Shown here piece after piece: positions 1 to 11,172 of a stretch of 30,508 bases of DNA; the first letter of the stretch is position 1, and every line of letters starts with the position of its first letter. The notes under the pieces are model-generated. The model worked only from the letters and a program-made list of their open reading frames with translations. It did not search any database and had not been told where the DNA came from. A program made the translations under genes and the position numbers. Where the stretch lies: positions 1-30,508 of the forward strand of contig MU400864.1 of NCBI GenBank assembly GCA_022578965.1, given 5' to 3'. The DNA is from Xylaria sp. FL1777. Taxonomy: Eukaryota; Ascomycota; Sordariomycetes; Xylariales; Xylariaceae.

Positions 1-124
1 AAAACAAATATAAATTTAATAGTTAAAAATTAATATAATATAAAACTAAAAAATATTTAACTTAGCTATTATTATAAATATATAATAAGCATTAAAATTT
101 TTAAATTATGTTTAAATATTAATT
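1..124 (+). mobile_element. Element B relic, left fragment (Ty3/gypsy reverse transcriptase)
   Basis: This AT-rich stretch is read as part of the decayed reverse-transcriptase region of element B, interrupted by the insertion of element A. Reading the end in the frame GCA TTA AAA TTT gives ALKFLNYV followed by a stop. This lines up with the FLGF-N-Y-Y-R block that precedes the RNase H part of Ty3/gypsy polymerases, with glycine codon GGA appearing as AAA and arginine as a stop. The frame continues at 7975 if one copy of TAATT is removed. The rest of element B's 5' half must lie outside the window. The match is short and by eye; the frame continuity is the main support. Confidence 0.55.
120..124. 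repeat. Target-site duplication, left copy (TAATT)
   Basis: TAATT directly precedes the 5' LTR of element A and recurs directly after its 3' LTR at 7970-7974. Five bases is the usual duplication length for Ty3/gypsy integrases. In AT-rich DNA a five-base match alone is weak, but it coincides exactly with LTR ends that become TGATA...TATCA when one RIP-type G-to-A change is allowed. Confidence 0.7.
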
Positions 125-360
125 TAATACGACCTTGTAGAGGTGTATTAATAATCTGGTTTATTTTATAAAGCTAGTGCGTAGCTTGCTTATAAAGCTG
201 TACGTTGCTTTAAACTAGCATAGTAGGGGCTATTTAACTTAATAGGGCTACTTACATACATAAATAAAATTATTCTGCGGACTAAAAGTTATAACCTTTT
301 TTTTTTCTATATTATTTTAATATATACTTTTTTTACTTATACTTTTAGAAACACCTATTA
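125..360 (+). repeat. 5' LTR of element A
   Basis: This 236-bp segment aligns without any gap to 7734-7969. About two dozen positions differ and every difference I can align is a transition (C/T or G/A), the mark expected of RIP rather than ordinary drift. It starts TAATACGACC and ends ACACCTATTA; the other copy ends ACACCTATCA. Allowing TG to TA, the ends form the TGATA...TATCA inverted termini typical of LTRs. Confidence 0.93.
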
Positions 361-2856
361 AAATAGTGCTTTTATTTATGTTTTATTTGTAAGAACTAAA
401 CTAAACTAAAATAGCTTTTTTTACAAGAATAGTTTACTTTTTTTGTAAGAACTATTGATTTTCTTTGTAAAGATTACTACTTTGACTTTAGTTAAGACTT
501 TATATTTTACTTATATTTACGCTTTAGCATATAGCACTTCTTGCTAAGTCTAAAATACTTGCTTGTTAGTTATGCTAAGCTAACGTAAATATACTTTATT
601 TGTTAGCTAATTAAACATAGGTGCAGACTTTAGTTAGCTTGTTGTTTAAAAGTACAAACAAGTAAGTTTATTAGTTAGTTAAATAAGGCGCAAACTTGTA
701 AAGTTAAGTACGCTTTATAATATACTTTTATATTTTGTATAGCAAATGTTGCAAATTACTTTTTAGTTAATTAACAGCGCAAAAATACATACTTTTTCTT
801 TTTTTTTTATTTTGCTATTTATTTCGTATTATTGTAATATATTATAGCTAGCTAAAGCAACAAACTAAACTTATTTTAGTTTGCTTTACTATTTTTAAAG
901 CTAACTACTTAGTTTAAGTTTTAAGCAAGATTACTAAAAAAAAACTTAGTTATAATAAAACTAGATAATACTGCACTTAAAAAAATTGAACTTAATAATA
1001 AAACAATAGAATATTTGCACTTAAAAAGCAAAAAGTACAAAATAGCACTTATTAAAGTTAATAATAAGTTTATTAAAGTAGACAAACAACTAAATAGCAT
1101 TATATATTTGCTAAAACAGCAAATCAAAATAACTGCTAATTATAAAGAGCAGTTTAAAAGAGTTGCAAAATTTTTAGGAAAGCTGCTGCTATTTAATAAA
1201 GATAACTTAAACAACTAAAACTTAAACTGCTTTCGAAAAACTATAAAAGTTATATAGCTTTTACTTTTTTTATTTAACTTTTAACTATTTTAACTACTTA
1301 AACCTTTTAAGCTTTTTAAGCTTTTTAAACAAAGAAATACTTAACATAAAAAAAAACGTTATAATAATAACTTATATAACTTTAATAGCTTTAGCTTTAG
1401 TAGCTTTAGCAGCAATAATAATATTTTTAGCTTGCTTTTTATTAATTAGCAAAACAATACTTTAAATATAATAATTATTTAAAGCATAACTTTAATAGAT
1501 AATATTAAGCTAAAGCGCAAAAAAGTAAAAACTTTTAATCTTAAGTATAATAATTTTAACAATTTTAACGTTATTACAAAAAGCAAAAACGTAATTTTTA
1601 TAAACGTTTATTTTTTTTTTAACTAGCTTGATTTTTTTAAAGCAAACTTAAAGATAAACTATGCAAACAAAAAATAAATTGTAATAATATTTTTAACTTT
1701 ATTTATAGAATTAGCTTTTTTATAATAAAACAATAAAATTATACTAACTAAAAAAACTAAAATGCATGCTAAAGAACTTAAGGGCATTATAAAAAAAATA
1801 ACAAAACAATTTACTATAAATACTAGTATTATAACTAAAAGGTTTAAAAAAGGAGAACTTACTTTAGCTTATATTTACTGCAATAAGTACGCTTTCCTGC
1901 AGTTTATACAAAAAAAACTTCAATATATAAAAGCTATAAGCGTACTTAGAGCTAAAAACGTTAACTAAAAAAGCATTATATTTTAAATTTATAATAGCAT
2001 AAAATTAAAAATTAAGCAGTTCTTAAAATTATTGCGCAGTTGTTATACTTTAGAGCAATATATAAAAAAAATGTACAAAGCTAAAAGTAATTTATAAGAT
2101 TTAGCTAAAAAAGTCTTTAGTAAAAAGGCAAAAAAAGTACATTTTAATGCTTTTTATGTTTGATTTGCTATATTATTTAAACAAAAACGTTTAATATTTT
2201 AGAGCTCGCAAAAAAAGTATAAGAATAAATATAATTATTATAAAAATAAGTTTTAAAACTGTTTATTTAACTGCTATTGCAGCAGAAAACAAAATAATAA
2301 CTAACGCTTTAAACGAGATAAAAATTGCTACTATAACTATACTTATTAACAGGATTACAGTTAAAACTGTAATTATAATTATAATTACAACTGTAATTAT
2401 AATTAAAATTAAAGCAGAAGCAGTAAAGATAGGTTATTAAACTGCTTTTATTATTATAATAAAAGCTAAAACAAACAAAGCAACTAGAGCAAAGACTAAA
2501 ATAAAGATTGCTTACGTAACTTTTACTAGCGCAGCTTAGATAAGCGCAACTTAAGCAAAACATATAACAACAAACGCAATAATTGCAATAAAAAAAACAA
2601 TTAATTAAAAGTACATTTTATAACTAAAGATAAAAAAAGTTAGTTTATTAATTACTATTTATTAGGAAACAAGCAGTTTTACTATATAGCAAAAACTTTA
2701 TAATAGCTTAATTTAAAATTAACTTGCTATTAATATTATGCTAAATTTAAGTTTTTAGATAATAAAGAAGCTTATTTTTATAAATATAAGCTAACAGTAA
2801 AGCTTAAAAAGCTTGTAATACTAAACTTTCTTTTAATATGCTTTTTTTTTAACTTT
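361..2856 (+). pseudogene. Element A 5' internal region, gag-like remnant
   Basis: There is no intact gene here. This is the stretch between the 5' LTR and the first recognisable pol-type motif, where gag would lie. A Lys/Asn/Leu-rich plus-strand open stretch at 1015-1218 and another at 1762-1968 may be fragments of the structural protein, but AT-rich sequence yields such stretches by chance. A cluster of short dyads lies at 2357-2408, for example ACAGT-TAAA-ACTGT and AATTACA-AC-TGTAATT. The gag assignment is inferred from position only. Confidence 0.4.
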
Positions 2857-3864
2857 AGTAAAAGAATTTGCAAATACTGCAATAAGTTGTTAGTATTACG
2901 TAATTAACTATTTAAATACTTTAGCTATTATTAGTTAGCAATACAAAGAAAAGTTAAGCAACTAAATAAAAAACCCAAGAAACTTTAAAAACCTAAAAAG
3001 CTTTAAAAACAAACTAAAGAACTTTGCGCTTAAAAAACCCTTCAAAAAGCTAAAGTAAAAAAAGCTTTTAACTATAATATAAAGAAAAACATTAAGTATT
3101 TATGTTATACTTATTTACGTTTTAATGTAATGAATTTTTTAAGCAGAAAAACAATAAACATATGTAGTGACTTAAGAGCAAGAAATTTATATATATTTAA
3201 AGATTTCTTTAGCAAGTTAAAACATAAAATTAAAAACTGTATTTATAACGCTAAAGAATTTAGGGCTAAAAAAGTAAAATGTATTTAACGGGCTAAATTT
3301 AAGTTCTTTTGCAAAAAGGTAAACAAAAAGAATAAACTAGCTATTTAGGAATTTAAAAAAAAAGCGTAAGTAATTAAAAACCTTGCTGCTAATGCTTTAC
3401 TAAGCAATAATTTCTTTGTTTTATATAAAGCAAACATTAATTTTAATATAAGCTTTATAACATTTTTAGCGTTAGAAAACTTCTAAGTAAAGTTTAAAGC
3501 TATTGCTTGCAAATATAAGTATATATAACAAATAACAAGCAAAAAAGAAATAAACTTTAAGAACAAAAAGTTTATTTATATAGCAGTAAACTATAAAGCT
3601 TTATTTACTAACTATAACTTTTGTTTTATAGCTAAGAAGTTTATATTAGCTGCTATAAATACTTTGCTTAACGCTAAAATACTAAGAGCAGTACTTTTAA
3701 AGAATGCGTTAAGCAAACATATAATAATTATAAAAGGTATAAAATTTGGGTTAATACGTAAAAACAAATATACTAACTACTTTAATATTTTGCTTAAAAG
3801 CGCATTAAAAACAGTGATATTTACTGCTGTAGTAGTAGCAGGTTTTATGAAAAGCATAAGCTAA
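2857..3864 (+). pseudogene. Element A zinc-finger and protease-region remnant
   Basis: At 2857 the plus-strand reading gives SKRICKYCNKL, a Cys-x2-Cys start that resembles the C2H2 finger placed before the protease in a common group of ascomycete Ty3/gypsy polyproteins. Around 3540-3800 the reading resembles the segment after the protease in those proteins, ending in an open stretch at 3664-3864 with an IIIIKGIKFGLI core. I could not locate the catalytic Asp-Ser/Thr-Gly of the protease. Family assignment is by eye and moderate. Confidence 0.45.
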
Positions 3865-4499
3865 GCAACCCTTAGTAATAGCACTATTAACGTAATACTG
3901 CAAAGTAGCTAAGCAACTACTAATGCAACGCGTGAGCTACTGTATAGTGCTATATTCGAAAAGCTAGGATTAATAAAAAACTTTAGACCTTTTAACCGTA
4001 TAACTATAATAGTAAATATAAATAGTAAGTTTAATGTGATACTTTTAACTACTGCAATAACTATAAAGTTAATTTTGCTTAAAGATATGCTTACGCTAGA
4101 AAAAATTGCTAACTTAGCAATTAAACACTTAGCTATGTTTGCTTTAGAAACATTTTTTATTAACTAAGTAGGAGCAATAATTAACGAAGCAAATAAAACA
4201 AGTTATATTAGTTCTGCACTTATTTTAAAGGACTTTTAACTTAAGATCTCTAATGTATAATTAGCGCTAGGCATTAAGAAACCATAAAATTTGCTAGAAA
4301 TTATAATAAACATAGGTATATACATATATATTAAGCAAGCTTTTTTTGCGAAAGAATTTAAAGAAATAGCAAAATCTTTTAATATCTAAAAAAACAAAAA
4401 AACAGTAAATATACTAAAAAACTAATAAATAAAGATTCCTTTAGTAAAAAGATAGCAAAACTAGACTATAAAACTTAACAGCTAGTTATACTTTTTAAG

Positions 4500-5910
4500 C
4501 TAAAAAAACATAGATGTTTTAAATAAATACTACAACAGATTATATAACTAAGGAAAAATAAAGTAGGTTAATAACTTAACTTTTTTTACTTACTTAGTTT
4601 TTATTGCTTAGCAAAGCATTTTTAACAAAATAGCTAAACAAGAAGCAATAAAACAAAAAAAACAAGTTGTAGTAAATATAAAAAATATTAACAAGGTGGT
4701 AATACTTAATAATTATTTTTTGCTTTTGTAAGCTAAAGTTATTACATTTTTGCAAAGTAAGCATTTTGTAATTATAGTTAATGCTATAGCATTCTTTTAT
4801 TAGTTTTTAGTACATCTAAACTATAAAAATAGGTTTACTGTAATAAGTCCTTAAAGTATTAAACAGTACTAAGTAGTAATAATAGGTTTTTATAATAGTT
4901 CTGCATATGTTTAACAGTTTATAAATAAACTGTTTTGTTTATATAACTTTTGCAAGGCTTTTATAAATAATATTGTAATATTTTTAAATATAGTAAAGCA
5001 GTATAAAGAACACTTAAGAACTATTTTTAGCTTTTTTTAAGAAAAAAACATTGCTATGTTTTTTATAAAGTTCTTTATTAAGTACTTGTTAATAGACTTG
5101 TTAAGATTTTGCGTTAATGCATTTAGACTAGCAAATATAGAGAGTTACATTGTAGCGTTTTATAATTTAGCTTTTTTTAATTAGTTAAAAGCTTTTGAAA
5201 TATATATTGGAGCATCTAGTTTTTTTCGTAATTTTATACTGTATTATGTAAAACTAAGTAAACTATTACAAAAAAGAAAAGCTACACTTTTTGCTTAAAA
5301 ATAAAAGTTTAAAAGGCTAAAAACTAAGAAACTTAATAAACGGAAAGCTTACATATAATTTACGTATTATATACTTATGAAAGCTAAGATTGCTTTATTT
5401 AATGCTATATAAAACGCAATATGTAAAAAAATAACATTATATTATTATAACTTAACTAAAGACCTGTTTTTTTAAGTAGATAGCTTTTAGTAAAAAAGGT
5501 TTAACGTAATGATATTTTAGCTTAAGCTAGAATATATATAAGTTTTTAGCGATATTATACTATTTATGAATGTATAACTAGTAATATACTTTAGCAAATT
5601 ACTAGCGAAAACAAAAGTTCGCTATAGCTTTTTTAAGTTAAAAGTAGCTTATTTAGTTTAAGCTTTAAAAAAATTACATACAATAATATATTTAAACAAG
5701 CGCTTTATAATAGTTTTAACAGACTACTTAGCAATAAAAAAAATAGTTAAACAAACTAGCTTAAAAATAACCGCTATAAACTATACAAACAAAAAGCTAA
5801 TTAACTTATTAATATATTTATTATAATACGGACTACATATATACTACTTACTAAAACGGTTAAATTATGTACTTAATGCTTTAAGCTACTTGCAAAGTGT
5901 AGTAAATATA
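4500..5910 (+). pseudogene. Element A reverse transcriptase and RNase H remnant
   Basis: Reverse transcriptase polymerises cDNA from the element RNA; RNase H removes the template. The plus-strand reading with stops shows QVVVNIKNINK near 4660, the NSSAYV block near 4890, and FINNIVIF at 4960-4983, where YVDDIVIF-like residues would be expected. Both catalytic aspartates (4966-4971) therefore read as asparagine. YIGASSFFRNFILYYVKLSK near 5200 is the connection segment typical of Ty3/gypsy. RNase H follows with KLEYI, a RYSFFKLKVAYL block near 5615 and LTDYLAIKKIVKQTS near 5715. The gene is certainly non-functional. Confidence 0.85.
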
Positions 5911-6099
5911 ATAAACGCCAAAAAAAAGCTAAAGCAGTTAAACAAACTAGCTATACTGAATACAATATAGAATAATATAAACTTGGTGTTTTATATAGCT
6001 ATATTTAAAGCTATAATAAATAAATTTATGCTTTAAGACTTTAAGGCAGCATATAAAACCAATTATAAATATGCTAAAGTTTTAAAAAACATAAAAAAA

Positions 6100-7600
6100 A
6101 TAGCTAACAAGAACGTTAACACTTTTTTTAAGCCTAGCTATTTTTTTGACCTAATATTAGACAAGCTAATTTATAATATTTATAGAAGCATTAAACAGCT
6201 ATATATATTATATAGCATAGTTAAAAAAGTACTTAAAATAGCTTATAATAAAAAGCATTACTACAAAATAAAAAAAATAATGCATATATTAAAGCTATAT
6301 TTAATAGCTAATAAGACTTAAATAGTAAAAAAATATATTAAATATTACAATATATACAACTTAAACTAAACAAACAAACAATAATTAGTTAGTAGCTTAA
6401 GGCTAATTTAACTTAAAGAACACTTACTTATGCAAATAGTAGCTATTAATTTTATTGTAAGATTACTATTAACTAAAGCTAAAAGTACTTTATAGCAGCT
6501 AAATAAAAACAAATTATATTACGATATATATAATGCAATAATAATAGCTACTTGTTATGCTTTTAAACGTAATTTTTTTATTTCTAAGAATAAAAAGTAT
6601 ATAGCTAAAGAATAGAGAACAGTAATAACTAAACAATTGCTATTAAGCAATTAAAAAATTTCTAAAAGCATTATTTTAAACTAAAATAAAAAGTTTACTT
6701 TGAAGTTTTAGCAAAAAATATAAAAAGCCTTAAGAACTAAACTATTAATAACTATAGTATATTACCTTTAAGCTAATAGTTTTTTTAAACGCAAGAATTA
6801 AACTATAAAGATTACTTTTAGGTTTTATAACTTTACTAATTTAAAAGCAAACTAAGTAAACATTATACTATTTTTATAATAGAACTTAAATGTAGTATAT
6901 TTAAAAGTAATATAATTTATACTACATAAGTTATTATTTAAATTTAAACTTTTTAAAGCGATAAAGATTGTTGCAAACGCTAAAAATTTAAAGTTATTTA
7001 AAAACATCCGATTTTTACAAAACTACCTTTATTAAAATGCTTACTTAGCTTTAAATTTTGCTTAAGCTGCTGCTAAGCAAAAGTATAACGCAAAGCACTA
7101 GTTTATAAAGTATAAAAAAGGCAATAAAGTATATTTACAACTATATAAAGGATACTACTTGCTTAAAAAGCCTAGCTAAAAGTTTTTATAATAACAATTA
7201 AGTTTTTAAGTAGTTAAAAAAAAAATTAGCAATTTAGCTTATAAATTAGATTTTTTTAATAATTATACTATTTATTTTGTTATTTCGGTTAAGCATTTAT
7301 GTTTAGCACCTAAAGAAAAAAATCTTTTTAAAAGAATAGTTTTGCTACTAAAACTTATAAAAGCTAAACAAGAAAACTTAAACAAAAAAAAAAGTAATAT
7401 ATATAAAGTAAAAACTATTCTTAATTATAAACTAAATCAAAAAAAAAGTAGTTATAATTACTTTATTAAGTAGAAAAAATAAAGCTATAAATATAACAAG
7501 TAAAAAACAAAGTAGCAGTTGCGTTATAGTAAAAAACTAATTAAGAAGTACTAAAAGCATAATAAATCTTGCTTTAATATATAAGCTAAAGTAGCTAATT
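6100..7600 (+). pseudogene. Element A integrase and chromodomain remnant
   Basis: Integrase inserts the cDNA. The core begins near 6442 with AINFIV, where the usual D-F-I catalytic aspartate reads as asparagine (AAT at 6448-6450). The C-terminal part at 7081-7340 reads KYNAKH, then KGNKVYLQLYKGYYL, NLAYKLDFFNNY, VISVKHLCLAPK. This is the GDKVYLRLHKGY / AYKLDLP / HPVFSVAHL pattern of fungal Ty3/gypsy integrases. From about 7400 to 7560 a chromodomain-like segment follows (YNYFIK, then stops at the two expected tryptophan sites, KKLIKKY). Stops occur throughout. Confidence 0.85.
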
Positions 7601-7691
7601 AAGTCCTTTAAAAGCAAAAGTAACCTTAAAAAACAGATTAAAAAAAGTAAAAAAAATAGAAAATTAAATAAACTATTAGTATAAAAGTATT

Positions 7692-7715
7692 AAAGCTGCT
7701 AAGGTTAGCAGCTTT
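7692..7715. repeat. Perfect 11-bp hairpin beside the 3' LTR
   Basis: AAAGCTGCTAA, a GG loop, then TTAGCAGCTTT: an uninterrupted inverted repeat 18 bases before the 3' LTR of element A, where the polypurine tract region would lie. It is followed by a T run, so it could act as a pause or end signal, but that is inference. It is more GC-rich than its surroundings. Confidence 0.75.
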
Positions 7716-7733
7716 TTTGTATAGCTAACATTT

Positions 7734-7969
7734 TAATACGACTTTGTAAAAGTGTATTAATAATTTAGTTTATTTTATAAAGCTAGTGCGTAGCTTGCTT
7801 ATAAAGCTGTGCGTTGCTTTAAACTAGCATAATAAGGGCTATTTAACTTAGTAAAGCCACTTATATACATAAATAGAATTATTCTGCAGACTAAAAGTTA
7901 TAACTTTTTTTTTTTCTACATTATTTTAATATACACTTTTTTTACTTATACCCTTAGAGACACCTATCA
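7734..7969 (+). repeat. 3' LTR of element A
   Basis: The partner of 125-360: same length, no gaps, all differences transitions. It begins TAATACGACT and ends CACCTATCA, immediately before the right TAATT copy. Confidence 0.93.
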
Positions 7970-7974
7970 TAATT
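7970..7974. repeat. Target-site duplication, right copy (TAATT)
   Basis: Identical to 120-124 and adjacent to the end of the 3' LTR. Collapsing the two copies restores frame continuity of element B across the insertion. Confidence 0.7.
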
Positions 7975-8420
7975 TAAAACTTTAAAAAAATAGCATTTTA
8001 TTTTATAAAGTATATAAAAAAAAAATATAAAAAAAAATCCTTTTTAATTTTAAAGAAAGCTTAAAAAGCTTTTAAAGAACTAAAACTAAAAATTACTTTT
8101 AATTTTATAGTTAAACTACTTAATTTATAAAAAAAAAAAAAGCTAAAAATAAATGCTTTAAATAGTATAATTATAAAAGTTTTAAAACAATTAAAAAATA
8201 ACAAAAAATAGCATTTAATAGCTTATTATTTTAAAGCACTATAAAATATAGCATTATAATACTTTATATATAACAAAAAACTATTTGCAATTATTATAGC
8301 ACTTAAAAAGTAAAAATTGTTTTTTATAAAAACTATAAAGCTAATTAAAATTTATTTAAATTATTAAAACTTAATAAAATTTATAACTATATAAAAGATT
8401 ATTAAACAATATAAAAATTA
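7975..8420 (+). pseudogene. Element B RT/RNase H remnant
   Basis: The plus-strand frame gives NFKKIAF, then KAFKELKTKITFNF, then HLIAYYFKAL, YFIYNKKLFAIIIALKK, and a remnant of the YTDH block. These correspond to the RNase H landmarks HPVAYYSRKL and NYDIYDKELLAIV in Ty3/gypsy elements. Several internal stops sit at expected Trp, Gln or Arg sites. Confidence 0.82.
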
Positions 8421-8639
8421 AATAGTTTTTTTTTTTAAATTTAACTTTAAAATATGCTATATTAAAGAAAAAAAAAACATTTAAGCAAACATATTTAGCT
8501 AATAAAATTAAAAAAGATTTAAAGTTTTAAAAAAAAACATTTAAGTATTATATCTTTAAAAAAATAAAAGCTTAAAAATTAAAGTTATATTTAAAAGCTT
8601 TATAAATATATAGCTATAATAAGCTTATAACTTAAAAGA

Positions 8640-9840
8640 ATTAATAAAACTATAAAAATATAAAGAATTAAAAAAAAACAAGCTAATATATAAACATAAG
8701 GTTTATTTATTAGAATTTTTATAAAATAAATTTATTAAAAAATTTTATAAATATTTATTATATAAATATTAAAAAGCAATAAAAATAATTAAATAACTAT
8801 AAAAAAAATATGATTTTTTAAAACTATAAAACATAATTAAAGCTATTATAAAAAAGTGCAATATTTATAATAAAGCTAAAGCAGCTTAATATAAGCTTTA
8901 TAAACTATTATAACTTATATAAATATTTAAATAAATATAGTATACTATTGCTTAAAATTTTATTATAGCACTACTTTTATTAATTAATTTAATTATAAAA
9001 GTATAATATAATAAAATATAAGTTATTATTAATAGATTTATTAAATATACTTATTTTTTACTATTTAAAGAAAATATAATAGTTAAATAATTTATATATG
9101 CTTTTATACGCTAATATTTAAATAAACATAAGTTACTAAAAAAAATTGTTTTAAACTAAAATAAATTGTTTATTTTTAAGTTTAAAACTAGTTTTTTTAA
9201 ACTTATTAGTATTAAACTAAAGTTTTTAACTGCTTATTACTTATAAATAAATAAGCAAACAAAAAAACTAAACTAAATATTAAAACAATATTTATAAAAT
9301 TATATTAATTACTAATAAAACAATTAAATAAAACTATTATTAATAGCATAAATTTTATATAATATATTAATAAACAAAAATATAAATATATTTTTGCATA
9401 AAGCTATTTATAAATAGCAAATAACTATTAAAAAACAAAAAAAAAACATTAATAAAAGCATTTGCTATTTTAATTATAGTACTTTAAGCAAAAACTATTA
9501 TAATAAAAATTAAAACGCTATAAGTTAAACTATAACTATGTTTTTAGTTTTTATAACAATAAATATTAATATATTATAACAAAAAACGAACTAAAAAACT
9601 AGCTTTTAAAAAAAAAAACAAAGTTTATTTACTATAATAAAAACAAAATACAAACATTAATATTTCTTAAATTAAAATAAAACAACTAAGCAATAAATTA
9701 AAATTTAAAAAATTTAGCTTTTTAAAAATTAAAAAAGTTATTTTATTTATTAATTATAAACTATTATTACTAAAAAACATATAAATTTACTTTGTTTTTT
9801 ATATTTTTTTATTAAAACTAGCATTTATTAAAATATTTAT
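8640..9840 (+). pseudogene. Element B integrase remnant
   Basis: Near 8800-8890 the reading YDFLKL, a stop, then IIKAIIKKCNIYNKAKA matches the end of the integrase HHCC zinc-binding region. Near 9030-9280 NRFIKYTYFL and TAYYL...INKQTKKLN match the DRxTKxAHF and STAYHPQTDGQTERxN blocks of the catalytic core. The catalytic Asp before RFIKY reads as Asn. The C-terminal region runs to about 9840. Confidence 0.82.
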
Positions 9841-9910
9841 TAAAATATAACTAAAAATAAAAACAGATTAAAATATTTATAAAGTTAAAAATATATTAAA
9901 TTTTTGTTAA

Positions 9911-10040
9911 AATAATAATAACGTTAAGTATTTTATTAAATAAAAAAAATACTTATATGTTAATAATACTTAAGAACTTAAAAAACACTTAAAAACTGCT
10001 AAAATAATTATAAACTAGTTTTATTATTAATACTTTAATT
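9911..10040 (+). pseudogene. Element B chromodomain remnant
   Basis: The frame starting AAT AAT AAT AAC GTT reads VKYFIK, a stop, KKYLYVNNT, a stop, ELKKHLKTAKIIIN. Stops fall at the two conserved tryptophans of the chromodomain pattern (YLVKW and TWEP...L..A). Chromodomains direct such elements to methylated-histone heterochromatin, which fits insertion into repeat-rich DNA. The spacing matches the family well. Confidence 0.78.
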
Positions 10041-10810
10041 AATTAAAACTAAAAAAAAAAAATCAACTTTAAATAAAGCGTTTAATATATTTTAATTAAA
10101 CTTTAAAAAAATAACTAGTAATAATTATGCTACTTTAATATATTATTTTTGTTTTTTAGCTATATAACGCTTTTTTGTTTTAATTTACTTAAGCTTTTTT
10201 AAATTATTTAAACTATAAGTTATAGTAGCAGTTATTTTTTTTTGCTATAATTTTTTTTATTGCTTAAAACAGCAGATTTTTGCATTTATTTTTTTATGTT
10301 TTTTTATTAGCAAGTTTAATTTATTTTTTAGCTTTTTGTGCTAAAAAGTAAGCTACTATATTTACTTTAAAAATAAACTTCTAACGTTATAATTTGCTTG
10401 TTTAGCTACAATATATTTAACATATTAATTAAAATTAAATTTTAATATTAAACATTTTATGCTATAATAATTGTAGCAAAAGCATAAAGCTATTTTAATT
10501 AATTTTAGTTTAATAAAAAAAAGCAAAGCAAAGTTTTATTAAGCTTTTTGTTTAAAACGCAACAAGCAAAGTTTTTTAAAAACTTTATTAAACATAATAA
10601 GCATAAAAAATAAAAAACAAAAAATAAAAGAAAAAAACTTACAAAAAAAAATATAAAATTATTAAAACAATAATTATAAAAAAAAAAGATAATATTATAA
10701 AATAAGCTAACTAAGCTAGTTAAAAAGCTAAATATAAAAAAAACATACATAAAAAAAGTTTTATTTGTTAAAAAAATATATATTTAAATTATTATAAGGG
10801 TTTAATATAT

Positions 10811-10893
10811 AAACTTAATAAACTTAAGCGTTAAGTTTATTAAGCTTTAAACTTAATAAACTTAAGCGTTAAGTTTATTAAGCTTTAAACTTA
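10811..10893. repeat. Two perfect 38-bp tandem copies of a palindromic unit
   Basis: Copy one is 10,811-10,848 and copy two 10,849-10,886, identical base for base, with a partial third copy (AAACTTA) to 10,893. Each unit contains a 14-bp perfect inverted repeat around a GCG centre (CTTAATAAACTTAA / TTAAGTTTATTAAG). Each junction carries an AAGCTT site. The copies retain CG and GC steps although surrounding DNA has lost nearly all G and C. Confidence 0.92.
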
Positions 10894-11172
10894 AAATAAT
10901 ATAGCATTAAATTTATTAAAAAAAGCAACGTTTATAAATTATTATTACTGTTTTTTTTGTTTATATAATTATGTACTTTTTATATTTAGTTATTTACTTA
11001 GTTTTTAGCTTTTTAGCTATTAATTTTTTATAACTACTAAGCATTAATATATTTATTACTTTTAATCTTTTAAAACTTTTATTAATGCATAGTAATAAAA
11101 GTACCTTAAAAACCTCCTTAATGGACTACTGTTAAAAATCCTATTATTACCTGCAAATTAAGACCTTAAAAG

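Larger units (their letters stand above)
125..7969 (+). mobile_element. Element A: RIP-degraded Ty3/gypsy LTR retrotransposon with chromodomain
   Basis: A complete but dead LTR retrotransposon: 236-bp LTR, internal region, 236-bp LTR, flanked by TAATT. The internal plus strand still shows, in order, a Cys-x2-Cys finger remnant near 2857, a protease-region remnant near 3440-3860, reverse transcriptase, RNase H, integrase and a chromodomain-like end. Stops in every frame are placed where TGG, CAA or CGA codons would be expected. Domain order (RT, RNase H, then integrase) identifies Ty3/gypsy rather than copia. Composition is overwhelmingly A and T, consistent with C-to-T change on both strands by RIP. 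No open reading frame of functional length survives. Confidence 0.9.
7975..10040 (+). mobile_element. Element B relic, right part: Ty3/gypsy pol with chromodomain
   Basis: A second, different Ty3/gypsy relic, picked up mid reverse transcriptase directly after element A. The reading NFKKIAF followed by KAFKELK (8073-8093) matches the NFSKIA...AFEELK junction before RNase H. It then runs through RNase H, the integrase zinc-binding and core regions, an integrase C-terminal region near 9630-9840 and a chromodomain. Its protein differs from that of element A, so it is another lineage rather than a duplicate. All frames are broken. The expected 3' LTR was not found. Confidence 0.82.

Noticed and set aside
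921..1218. Overlapping open stretches on both strands
   Set aside because: The minus-strand one is a hydrophobic shadow of Lys/Asn codons; the plus-strand one is at most a gag fragment and is noted under element A.
2309..2563. 84-codon minus-strand open stretch rich in Cys, Ser, Tyr and Asn
   Set aside because: Reverse-strand shadow of AT-rich dyads and GCAA/TTGC words inside element A.
10505..10750. 81-codon minus-strand open stretch rich in Phe and Leu, resembling a membrane protein
   Set aside because: Codons are almost only A and T, as expected from AT-rich DNA read in a stop-poor frame; no motif or conserved pattern.
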